45,395 nucleotides of DNA from Lobulomyces angularis. Taxonomy: Eukaryota > Chytridiomycota > Chytridiomycetes > Lobulomycetales > Lobulomycetaceae. The notes beneath the pieces were generated by a model. The model searched no databases. It saw only the letters and a program-made list of their open reading frames with translations, and was not told the origin of the DNA. Positions 1-10,341 of the stretch are shown one piece after another (the stretch's first letter is position 1; each line of letters opens with the position of its first letter). The position numbers and the translations under genes are program-made. The stretch spans positions 1 to 45,395 of the forward strand of contig JADHYX010000154.1 in the NCBI GenBank assembly GCA_027604685.1, in the 5' to 3' direction.

Positions 1-220
1 TTCAATACCTGTAAGTATATTTTTTTGTACATTTCTTAAAAATATTGAATTCTAAATTTGTGTAACAGAATAGGTAGTCTCAGTGTAACCAATATTTAAT
101 ATTCCAAATTCAATTTTGATCCTTCTTAAAATAGCAAAAAAAACACTTACCGTTCAGGTCAATAGAAGCAGGAGTAACCAATGGATTAGCAGCAGGAGTA
201 TAATTTATAGGATCTTCCAT
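1..220 (-). CDS. 5' end of an unidentified gene (partial, leaves window)
   Basis: A minus-strand ATG at 220 opens a 23-codon exon (220-151) beginning MEDPINYTPAANPLVTPA. It ends at a strong donor (gtaagtg, read on the minus strand). The only downstream acceptor that keeps the frame open is a cttacag-type site. It starts an exon at position 8 that continues off the left edge, giving an intron of about 142 nt, long for this window. A nearer acceptor about 26 nt into the intron leads to a stop and was discarded. The short Pro/Ala/Thr-rich N-terminus gives no family. It lies 234 bp downstream of the UBR1 stop and is transcribed the same way. What is seen is a start, an open exon and a donor; that it is a gene is inference. 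Confidence 0.5.
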
Positions 221-454
221 TAAATTTGAATTATATAACACCAATCCCAAGAAAATAAGTAAACAACCATATTCAGCACAAATTCTCGTAATAATCTTAT
301 GAAGTCAGAAAGAGAATTCAAGTCTATAAATTAAGTAGTTTATTACTAAGGTGTTAGGCGAAACAAAGATTCACATGTAAAAGAATTTTTAGGGAGAACA
401 TTTTACTTTTTTATTTGAAAATGGTTATTTATTTACATTTTTAGGTGTTAAAAT

Positions 455-3400
455 CTACAATGTCAAATCAAAAAATGAAATTTCAGAATTTTTTGAAACA
501 AAATTTGTAATAGTGTTGGTGAGAAGAAGCATTCTTAGCTGTTCGTAGTTTTTTTCATTTAAATGTGAAAGAGTTGCTCTACTGCATTTTTTTAATGTTA
601 AAAATTTACGATTAGAAAGTTTTACCTGAGCATGGTGTTAATTTCACCATGATTGTCTAAGTATAAGGAATTTAAAAAGCAGCCTCTTCCAAAACTCAAT
701 AAAAGAACTTGGGATAAACTTACGATATAAAATATTCCAATCCCACCTCCACAGCTAAAAATAAAAAAATTAGTAAGCTCATCATATTTTTATATTTATC
801 ATGCCTTTTAGAATGAAGGTTGCATTCACCTTCTCCACTTTCCGAACAACAAACGTCTTTAAAACACACTATTATTCCACAAAGCAGACAAATTGCTTGC
901 TTTTTGTAAGGATCCGGAATACATTTTTTACATGCAAACTTAAACGTATGTTCCGTCAAGACATTATGCTCTTTTGGTAATTTGATCAGGTTAAACTTAA
1001 CTGGTGACATAATATTGATCAAGTTTTCAGAAATGTAAACGGGAGAATTTAACTTAAAATTGCAAAGCAGCTCTTTAGAAATTTTATAACTGTGGTATTC
1101 CTGACACCACCCAGCCAATATTTTTTGCAGTATTGTGTCGTTTAATGTATTTTCCGAGAGTACCTCACTTACTGTTGGCAAATTCAAAAACGTTACTAGT
1201 GCTAAAAATTCTCCATTAAATTTTTTTTCTCCATGTTTCATATGTGGCAAAACACCAAATCTCGTAAATAAGAGTAATGCAGTTTTGCGTAGAAATGGCA
1301 AACAAATTACTTTGCACATTGCTATAACTAGCGAGATGTTTAAATTATCCAGAACTATTTTTCTTTGAGGGCAGTTGTAGTGCAGCTGAAGCATTATCCA
1401 ATCCAAAAATACTTTACTGCCTGAATCATTACTCATTTCCTGCACTCTATATGAATCAAATCTATTGTCTTTTATCCAATCGTGATTGAAACTGCCAATA
1501 CTTTCGATGATTGCTACAACACATTTGAAAATTTTTACATACCAAATTAATCTAACCCAGTATAAAATTTCAATCGCTTTAGTAGTATTCGTTAGCGGTA
1601 TTAGCAACATGCTAGTTTCTACCAGCACTTCAAAAGGATCTCTCAAAAGCAAAGGAACATTTTGCGTTATGGTAGGTTGCTTTGATAAACCATAAAGCAG
1701 TGACTCAGTAAGCTTTCCAGCTCTTTCTTGAAATTTTTTCTCAACAACACCTGTCAGACAGATCAAAGTTGACAAAAGTAGTATACTCTCAGAAATTACT
1801 CTCAATAAAGACATTTCAATTGTGTTAAAATGGCTGATTATGGCAGTGAAAGATTCTACAGCAGAAATTTCAAAGGGACAAGCATCTCCATCTCTAAATC
1901 TTATTTCCATAGAGCTTATAGTTGAAACATACGATTTCCATAGTAGGTCTACACCAAATAAACTATAATCGATGGAAAAGTCATTCTTATAACCAAGCAA
2001 CATGCTAATTACTGTAGAAATTCTTGCAAACGGGTCTACTACAGTTTCAAATCTTTTACTCTTGACAAAATCCTTCGAAACGCTCAATTCAGTGGGAATT
2101 TGGAAGCTGGAAGATTTGCTCTCACTCAAGGTTCCCAAAAAAAGTTTGAAATTTTCTCCTTTCGAAAAATTGGAAGAATTTAAATCACCGAGCTCACTTG
2201 CATGAAAAAATTTAGCATTGCGATAATTTATATCAACATTTTTGTTGGAGAAGTCTATTATAGAGGATTTTTTTATACTTAGTATTGGTATGACAATGTT
2301 AGAAGTTGCATTGCACATTCCACACATAAAGCTTGATTTTAAAAATAAAAAAATTAAATTTATTTTCTTTAAAAATAAAAACCTCGCTTGGGAGAAACTA
2401 GCAGGAAAAGCAGCGGAGTTGTCAACGTTTAACGATTGTTGTCTGGATTTTTCAAATATCTTAAAGCAATCAAGGTGTATCAAGTGACCACAAGTGAAGA
2501 TACTAATGTCCATCTTTTTATTGAAAAAATTTAATCCGACAACATTATTAGTACTAGAATTTAAATTTTTGTCCACAAATATTTTTTCAAAAACTGAATT
2601 TGGTGCACCGAAATTTATAACAGGATATAGGTAATTAGGTTGTGCATTTCCTATCATTCCGTAATATCGATCTGTTGTATTGTCCGCCTCTTCCTGACAA
2701 AATACACATAAACCTGTAGGAAAATGCATTATTTCAAATTTATCATCATCTCTTTTTTTGTTTATATCAGGGACCTTTTTTTTGAAATCACCTTCCACAG
2801 ATACATTTAGGTCATCCAAGCTTTTGAAAATGTGTTGAGCTTGATGAAACTGAGAGAGAACCTTAGATTTTCTACCTTGAGCTAATTTTCTTTTTTTATT
2901 TTTATTTTCAGTTTCGTTTGAGACTTTTCTTTTATTGCTGAAAACTTGTTTTTCTTTCCAAGCTAATATAATATCTAATCCAATATTTTCCTCCTCAAAT
3001 ACATCTATAATAAACCTTAAATCTAAAAATAATTCTTTGAGGGAGCTACACTCCTTAATCTCCAAAATTTGTAGTATTAGCTGTAATAGAGAAATATATT
3101 GTAGATTGTTGTTAACTTTAAAGGTTTTTAATGACAGGAAAAAAAATTCTTTATTTTTTTTTAAACTGATTGATAAGCCAACTTTAATCAAGTGAGTTAC
3201 TGATAAAAAGATAAATCCACTTTTTAAATCTTCAAAATCCGATGTCAACTTGAAAATTTTAGAGAGAGTAACTAATAAAATTTTCATAAAGAGTGGAGAT
3301 AAAACTAACGCATTAATATTTTCCAGTTCATGAGTGAGATTTTCAAGCAAAGGAAGTGAAATTTTAGATGCATTGTCCTTCAAAGAAGCAAATTGTTGCA

Positions 3401-6400
3401 TAACTTCACATCTTTGCAATCTTGAAAAGTGCCAAAACCAGGGATCAATTTCTTTAAATAGTTCTTTTTTTAAATGATAAGTTCCTAGTTTATTTATTCC
3501 ATCAGGCGCTGAAAAGTCGGCTACCGTAGGTAACAGGTGAGTTAATGCTTCCAAAGGGGCTTCGTTGTAACGTAATAAATGAAATTTAACATCATTAAAA
3601 CGAGGACTAAGTTTTCCACGTAGTTCGGAATATGACAATCCCTTTTTAGATGCAGCTAGTTGATGAATAATTTCCCGTTTTAACTCAACCTCCCGGCATA
3701 ACCCTGAAATTCTCTGTCGTTCTGTTAGTAAAGTAATCAATAATTGTAGGAAATCCTCTACTATCCCTGCAGTTTGCACCGTATTAAATGATTTACTAGT
3801 AGAATCCTCAGAAATCCAATCCTCAATTTCAAACCGGACTATTAAGGTAGCCAAAAATTTGTCGGCATTTATCAAACTTGCAGTTAATTGTAATAAAAAT
3901 ATATCAGCATCAAATCCGTCTCTTAAATTATGATTACAGTATACGTCTGCCTAGAAAACAGATATATAAAGGTTAAATTAAAAAAGTTTTTAAGAAAAAA
4001 AATTACAAAATAAAAAATAAAAATATAAAAAATTGTTAACCATTGTACTTATTGTTTCCCCATTACGAACCCAAATTCCATTTCTTATCTGGGAAATAAA
4101 AACCATGGTTCTTAATGGGTATTCCATAATAATTAATATATTATTATCATAATCTGCTTCATCGTTACAAAGAACCTGAAATATTTGCTTGTATGGAAGA
4201 GTTTTCTCAATAGAACCTGGCAAAAAAAAAGTGAGAAGATCGGCTAAAAACCAGTGCAAAGGGTGATACATAGAAACTGCTTGGGAGGACACTTGAAAAG
4301 CGTTTACTTTTATAAAGCTATTTTCTGAGACGTTCAATTCCCTTATACTCTTTGTACTAAAATTATCCAAATTATCCATATCGGTCCATAATTTTATTGC
4401 CAATATCGTCCTTTTTACTGCATCCACTTCCAATTCATTATTATTGAGGGAGGTGGTGGCGGACTTTTTAAAGCAATCTGAAAAAAACATTCTGAATTCC
4501 TGAGATTTTCCAGCAAGTTTATATGCAGAAATTAGATTGTCTGGCTCCTCTTCTAAGTGACTACCAGCTTGAAGTTTTTGCGGGGCAACACCGTTCCAAA
4601 GAAACATGAGATCAAGAAAAAGATCTAGGCCCTGAGGATAGGGGATTGAATTTGTAGAACCAAACCTGCACTTTGCTCTTACAGCTTCAGAAGAAAATAA
4701 TATTATCAAATCTTGAAAAATCCTGTAATATCTCTCATTTGATATGGCAATGCGATCAGTAAGTTGAACTTTAAGATGCATTTTTTCTAAATTTTTTGTC
4801 AAAGAATAACACTTTATCAGTTTAAAGTTCGATTCAGATAATTTGATGGAGCCAGCTTTTAACATTGTCGCCATGACTTGGATAATTGGGGTTTTTGTTA
4901 CCAAGTATGTGGAGATTGAAGCTGTATTAAAAATACGATAAGAAAGGCCGCGCTGGAGCGATAAGGCGCTATAAAAGTCGTAATTCATAAAAATATGGGT
5001 AATAGGTAAGTAGCAAAATGCGTATCGAATTCCTTTGCAAAATTTATAAACGTCAATAACAGTTTGATTAAGTTTTTTTTTTTTTTTTGTTTAATTTTTT
5101 TTACCAAAAAATTTTTCATAGTCAGAATTTACCAGTATCAAGGATATAAAAAAATCAATTAAATTTTTTCTAGGCTTGGCCCATAGTTTAACATAAAAAA
5201 GAAACAAAAAATCCAGCCTTTTTTTATTAAAATAAGGAAGAACGTCTTTGGAAGTGAACTCCGATTCAAAAAAGTTTGTCCACTGGCTATTTTCTATTGA
5301 AGTTAAAGTATCAGTTAATGTTTTATCTTTTAAGGCAAATATTTCATTTTTTAAATTGGGAATTGAAGTTAAGGATTTAAAAATAATTTCTTGTAATGAA
5401 TTGAATAAAATATTTGTTGTCAAAGTTGATGTGATGTTTGTAACGTATCGGTTAGCTAAGGTTTTTTTTAAATTGTTAATCCATGAAATAACTACACCAG
5501 CTGTGTTTTCTTTAAATACATCTGTTGTTGACTGCAATGATACCACGATACTATTTTTGTAGAATTCTTGAGCTTTAAAAAAAATTGTTTCACAGGGGTA
5601 TGACGTTAATATCCTTACTTTTCCCTACAAGCAAAATATATTTATTTTACTTTAAACTTTTTTATATGTTTTTTACATTAACTCTCATATCATCAAAAAA
5701 TTTTTTTGACTCTTTGTAAGTGCAGTTTAGTATTAATGATATAAGATTTATCGTTTCCTCTGGTTGATAGGTGGATGTAAACCATATGATTAAATCGAGT
5801 GTGGAATCATTTTTAAAAATTGTAGATTTTTGAAAGGGTATACAAGGCTTAAAAGGAGTTTCATTCAAAATGAATATAATAAAATCTAACGCTGAGGAAA
5901 TCGTAAATTTCATAGTGCAGAGTAGTTGCTAAATAAAAAACATAAGTATTATTTTAGAAAAAAAAAATACCTCAGGTAAAGAATTTACAGGAACCTCCTG
6001 CAATGTATCTACATTGGAATGTAATTTACAACATATATCAACTTTCCATTGTTCGGCTTTCAATAAAAATATAATTATCATTTTTACCAACTCAAATATC
6101 TAGTTTTCTTTTTGTTATTTTTTATTTTACTTACCAACACCACAATCACAATAATCACCGTAAGAGGCGAATGTATCTAAAAATATATATATATTTTTTT
6201 TTGTTACTCAGCAATTCACTTTTTTTTTTTGATGTTTTTGGTTTTATTTTTATTTTACATGAAGTTTTATGCCCATCATGATTAGAATTTTTAAAACAAT
6301 TTGCACAAAATGCCGCAGTATTATCTTTTCCGCAATCGCTTTAAAAGAAAAATAAAAAAATTAATATATACATGTACATTAGGTATGAAAGTGCTCATAT

Positions 6401-6756
6401 AATTAATACCTGCAACTATAAGCAGGTTCACCAAACTTTATGAAATTTTAAGAAAAGAGAAATATTTTTAAATTTTCATATTATTTTTTATTTTTATAAC
6501 CTTAAACTGATATTTACACCTATTCGAGGGTACAACTAAAGGCTCTGTTCTTTCAGTTAAAACAAATTCTCCCATTAATGAGTTTGTTAGAACTTGTTCA
6601 ATCCTAAAAAAAAAAAATTTGCCTTACTAACGAAATATTTGAATTTAACCTTAATTTAAATTCTTCATTGATTTCTGAACCACTCGCACTCTCATTGTTA
6701 ATGAAATTTGAAGCACTATAAAGAAAATCAAATATATCAATTTTATTTTTTTGCAT
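455..6756 (-). CDS. UBR1: UBR1/UBR2-type N-recognin E3 ubiquitin ligase
   Basis: Cytosolic/nuclear RING E3 that recognises N-degrons and ubiquitinates short-lived proteins with a Rad6-type E2. Thirteen exons (6756-6650, 6603-6501, 6435-6410, 6338-6259, 6176-6135, 6056-5971, 5928-5677, 5624-5105, 5032-4041, 3950-2383, 2331-805, 754-626, 581-455) join in frame into about 1,852 residues, close to animal and yeast UBR1. A UBR box spans about residues 65-132: FGEPAYSC, FCANCF, HDGH, CDCG, then CCKLH. A weakly conserved ClpS-like N-domain may follow (about 165-265). A RING-H2 (CVFCQEE, CGHLIHLDC, FMCGMC) lies at about 1151-1266. The UBR C-terminal cap (CLLCG, ECNLH, CGGGIGIF, YLDNHGE) ends the protein. 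The start is the first in-frame ATG at 6756. The intron at 804-755 is GC-AG. The 51-nt intron at 2382-2332 is a multiple of three and reads open. CDCGV replaces the usual CDCGD in the UBR box. Confidence 0.93.
755..804 (-). other. GC-AG intron in UBR1
   Basis: Without splicing, the frame runs through a hydrophobic nonsense stretch to a stop at 720-722. Removing 50 nt from a gc donor (AAAAG|gcatga) to tttttag restores the conserved UBR C-terminal motif CGGGIGIF, and the cap then reads on to 626. No GT exists between the last conserved codon (HSK) and the acceptor. A TACTAAT-like branch site lies near the 3' end of the intron. Confidence 0.8.
2332..2382 (-). other. In-frame 51-nt intron in the UBR1 RING region
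   Basis: The segment starts gttttt and ends aag and is exactly 17 codons with no stop. Read as protein it gives a Phe/Leu/Lys-rich insertion between SQA and FMCGMC, where UBR RING domains have no insertion. Splicing gives SQASFMCGMC, matching the usual spacing. Intron status is inferred from composition and family alignment. Confidence 0.65.
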
Positions 6757-7246
6757 GAGCAAAAATAGTTTTATCCTTTTTCCCTTTTTCTTTTCTTTTT
6801 TCAAATTTTTTATTTTATTTAAGCTTTTTCTTTTTTTTTTTTTTTTTTGTTATTAAAAATATTTTAATTTTTTTAATAATAAGTTTTCATTTATTTTTTA
6901 TAAATTAATTGTATTTAAAACCTTCAATTTTTTTTTTTTTTTTAATTTTCTTTTTGATAAAAAAAAAATTTGTTTTCTAGAATATATCTTTTTAGGAAAA
7001 AAAAAAATAATAATAATAAATCTTTCCAAAGCTTGGGTAAAAAAAATTTTTTTTTTTATTTAATTTTTTCATTCAATTTTTATATAATTTAAAGAAAAAA
7101 TTTTTTTGCTTTACCCAATTTTAACAATAAAAAAAATTCGTGATCTTTTTTTTTTTTTGCATAAAATTTGTATATTTTTCTAAAATAAAACTACTATAAT
7201 TTAAATAAAAAAATGATTCAAAGAACTAGTAATTTTAAAAAGTTTT
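6757..7246. other. AT-rich intergenic gap
   Basis: This lies between the UBR1 start and the 3' end of the seven-helix gene, both on the minus strand. It is almost only A and T, with poly-T and poly-A runs up to about 17 nt. No gene or RNA was seen. It should hold the UBR1 promoter and the 3' UTR of the upstream gene. Confidence 0.6.
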
Positions 7247-8503
7247 TTAATGTCCAACTAATGACTGGCTGCCATTTGAAATACCTTTACTTAGACTTTG
7301 ATTATTGCCAACTGAAGTACTTTTATTTTTTGACTTATTGCGGATTAAATCCTTCATAAAATAGACTGCCAAAAAGGTTGTCTGGTCAAAATCTGGTTAA
7401 TGCAACAAAAAAAATATTTTCAAACTTACAACAATATTGATAGCGCTACATGCAGGTACCAATTGAAACCCAATTAAAGTGTTTAACTTTGGATCTAAAG
7501 GATTGAGAATGGTACTTGTTTGATTATAAACTAGTAAAAAACAAATATACATTTAACGTCATTTGGGAACTTCAGCTTTTAATTACCTGTTACGACTGAA
7601 ACTAAAATATTAAGAATGCAAACTAAAGAAACGTGCTTTATCATAGTTTTTCGTTGTGCTTCCCTGTCACCAAGAGTTATTGATTCTCTCAATGACATTA
7701 CAATAAACACACTTATTACAATTCTAAACAAAAACATAAAATTTAAAATATTGAGTAGTGAAATAATTAAAAATAATTGCAAAAGATTCTAACTTTTATT
7801 TCAAAAATTACCTGTATATAGAATCAATGAGAAGTCCGACAAGGAAAATGTAATTTGAAATGATGTTTGGTAAAGGATTTTTCATATCTAACCAAAATAC
7901 ATATAAAAATGACCATGAACTAAATCCAGTAAGAAGGATTAAAAATGCAGTTATAATAAATCCAATTTTTAATTTAAATTTTCTTGCAGTAGCTGTGGTT
8001 ATAACGTATAAGCGAAATGAGAATGAAGTGACTATTTATTTTTATTTTTTTTTGTTTAATTTTTAAATTTATATTTGGTATTTATTAACTTACAAAGAAA
8101 AATTCTTTTGAAAACATCAAGAAACATAAAGACCAAATATAATTGCCATTGCGGAGAAACTAAAATCGTTTGAAGTAAGTATACCTACAGAAGGGATGAT
8201 GCATTAGCTTTTCTTAAAAAAAAAAAAAAAAAATCATTAATAAAATACTTCTGTTCCTAATTCAGCAATATGGAAAATTGCTGCCAAGGCCAATTGGAAG
8301 TAAGCATTCGTTATTTTAAAGTGTTTTATTTGAGAAAAACAAAAAATTGCAATGTATAAATTTGAGCAGCAGTCTACACCCAACAGAAACTGGAATTGAG
8401 CAAAATAAGGAAGAATTTTCATTCATTTACTGAATATTTTCCTTTTTTTTTTTTAGTTTTTTTTTTATACCTCAGCAGTCATAAGCTTTTGAATGTAATC
8501 CAT
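7247..8503 (-). CDS. Seven-helix integral membrane protein, unidentified
   Basis: Seven exons (8503-8471, 8389-8249, 8184-8094, 8031-7812, 7723-7587, 7530-7430, 7381-7247) join in frame into 285 residues starting MDYIQKLMTAE. The protein is dominated by about seven hydrophobic stretches of 18-24 residues, for example LYIAIFCF, LALAAIFH, LYLVFMFL, IITAFLILL, YIFLVGLLI, VCILNILVSVV and VTTFLAVYFM. They are separated by short basic loops, with a polar Ser/Asn/Lys-rich C-terminal tail. No signal peptide or catalytic motif is evident. Length, topology and tail resemble the gene at 44117-45248, so the two may belong to one fungal seven-transmembrane family. A receptor or transporter role is possible but not shown. 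The start is the only ATG whose exon phase agrees with the rest. Confidence 0.75.
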
Positions 8504-9669
8504 CTTTGTTCTCTGAGGACAAATTCAATAAAATGAAAATTGAGAATACTTAAATAAATACTTATTACAGAAATTTTTTTTAATAAAAAGAATATATATA
8601 TTCATTTTTATTAAAATTTATCTTGATTGGGTAGAATTATTTTTTTATTAGCAAAATATTTTGTTTACTTTATTTAAAATTAAATTCAGTATTAAGATTA
8701 GAATTTTTTAAAATACTAAACGTTTACAAACATTTTAGTAAAAGAAAATAGTATTTTAATTTGTAACAGATTCTTTATTATTTATTGCTTTAAGAAAAAT
8801 AAAAAACTTCTACAATTTGTTAGATTTTAAAAAACTATATAATTCAACAATATACATTGTATCTAATTCTAATACTTAAATAACCATTAACAAAAATGAA
8901 ATTGTTAAGTAAATGAATTTTATTATTTTTGTTTATTTATGTGTATGAATGATAGAATTATGATGCCAAAACCGCAAAAACTAAGATGTGATGATTTTTA
9001 AGGTAATAATTCCATCCTCTAATTGATGAATTTTAGTTCAAGGATTGAGTTTATGTTCAAAAAAATAGCGAAAAAATTTGTCAAAATATTTTGTGAAAAA
9101 TTGAGCTGAAGAAGCAAGGCAAAAAAAAAGTAAATTAAGCGCTTGGAGTAAAAGCCGATTTTTGAGGGGCACAATCAAGGAAATATACTTTTCACGATCA
9201 TTGCAGGGGAACTTGATAAATTTGTATCTCAACAACGGGAATCGTTTGAATTTGTATAGGAATTGCAAAACTATATAGAAATTGAGAGAAATCCTTGTGG
9301 CAAAGTATGTTGCAGATGTAGTAGAAATTTAAGTAAACTAGAGGTGTTTAATTTTTGTGCGACGGTGATGGGGAGTGTAATTGGTGGATGAACTAATTGA
9401 ACTGGTGCAATGAGGCTAGAGCGGAATTGCAATATTATCTTTAATGCTTTTTGAAGTCTTTATTGAAGTGATTGAATAGGAAGGACGATGGTTTCTGGCA
9501 GGATGAGGCGTGTTGAATATTTTGAAGAAAGCTAGTTTCTGTAGATGTTTTTTAATAAAAAAGGTGAAGATGATAAAAATTATTTGTAATTTAGGTGTGT
9601 CTCCGTTTTTTTAGTGATGTCTATTAATATTTCTAGCAGTGAATATAATGACTAAATAATGAAAATAAT

Positions 9670-9725
9670 ATACAATGATATTAATGTGTATTAATAACAT
9701 TAATGTAATGATGTTAATAAATTAG
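9670..9725. repeat. TTAATG-rich degenerate simple repeat
   Basis: Several close copies of attaatg/ttaata occur within about 55 bp, with another pair (cattaata) near 9838-9856. It looks like simple-sequence expansion in the large intergenic region; no element boundaries were seen. Confidence 0.45.
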
Positions 9726-9963
9726 TTGGTTAGTGTTTTGCTATCACTGACTCAGCATTCTTGTTTGTTGTTGTTGAGAAATGAAGAAGTTCAAATAGTT
9801 CATTCAGTTGCAGCTGTAATTTGTAGATAAAATACCTCATTAATACATTAATACGCATTGTTCATTTTCTCATGTTCAACTTGTCGTTCCTTAATGTATT
9901 ACATCTGAGTCCTACTTCTTTGCACTCAATAAATCCTAATTTGTTCAGCTGCTCTAAACGAAA

Positions 9964-10085
9964 CTTACTCGCTTTTTTCTCAATCCCACTCACTATTTCC
10001 AAATTTTTAAGCATTAGAGCTCTAAATAAAACCCATTTTCTTGCTGCAAATAATACTATTTTGTTGGTCTAAATCTTACTCGCTT
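9964..10085 (+). repeat. Spaced imperfect direct repeat
   Basis: The 11-mer cttactcgctt occurs at 9964-9974 and again at 10075-10085. Each copy is followed within a few bases by tcaatcc, so about 20-25 bp are shared at a spacing of 111 bp. It lies upstream of the zinc-finger gene. It could be a duplicated regulatory element or a chance duplication. Confidence 0.45.
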
Positions 10086-10341
10086 GTTTCAATCCAATGC
10101 ACCACATCCAGACTTCAATTCAAGAGTAATATTTATTAAACGATGTCTTTCCTCAAAATAAAAAACCACCTCCTCTTACCTTAAAACGCCGGGCTTATAT
10201 TACGTGGCGCTCATTTAGCCTGCTTGCTTTACTTCAAATTAAAAAAAAAAAAAAATTCAAAAAAAAAAAAAAAATTAAAATTATAGAAAATTTTCTTTTT
10301 CAATTTTCTTTCTTTTTTTTTTTTTTAAAGTCTTTTGTACT

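Larger units (their letters stand above)
8504..10341. other. 1.8-kb intergenic region between divergent genes
   Basis: This is the largest gene-free stretch in the window, between the minus-strand membrane protein and the plus-strand zinc-finger gene. From about 9000 to 10230 it is visibly less AT-extreme than the other gaps. It holds only short open frames (such as 9038-9268 minus and 9872-10072 plus) with no recognisable protein. It contains TTAATG-like repeats near 9670-9725, a spaced direct repeat near 9964 and 10075, and a GC-richer patch (about 10185-10220) some 130 bp before the ATG at 10342. It probably contains promoter or leader sequence. A non-coding RNA is possible but I see no known family. 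Confidence 0.5.

Noticed and set aside
720..722. Stop codon as the end of UBR1
   Set aside because: The conserved C-terminal cap continues in another frame after a GC-AG intron, down to the stop at 455-457.
1135..2487. Several plus-strand open frames of 67-81 codons
   Set aside because: They are antisense shadows of the UBR1 coding exons.
8158..8182. 25-nt mini-intron in the seven-helix gene
   Set aside because: Reading on without splicing keeps the frame and gives a continuous, membrane-protein-like exon, so the intron is unnecessary.
9038..9268. 76-codon minus-strand open frame, Phe/Lys/Leu-rich
   Set aside because: No domain, no splice partners and low-complexity composition in a long intergenic region; probably chance.
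9872..10072. 66-codon plus-strand open frame
   Set aside because: It overlaps one copy of the direct repeat, has no family signal and no convincing continuation by splicing.
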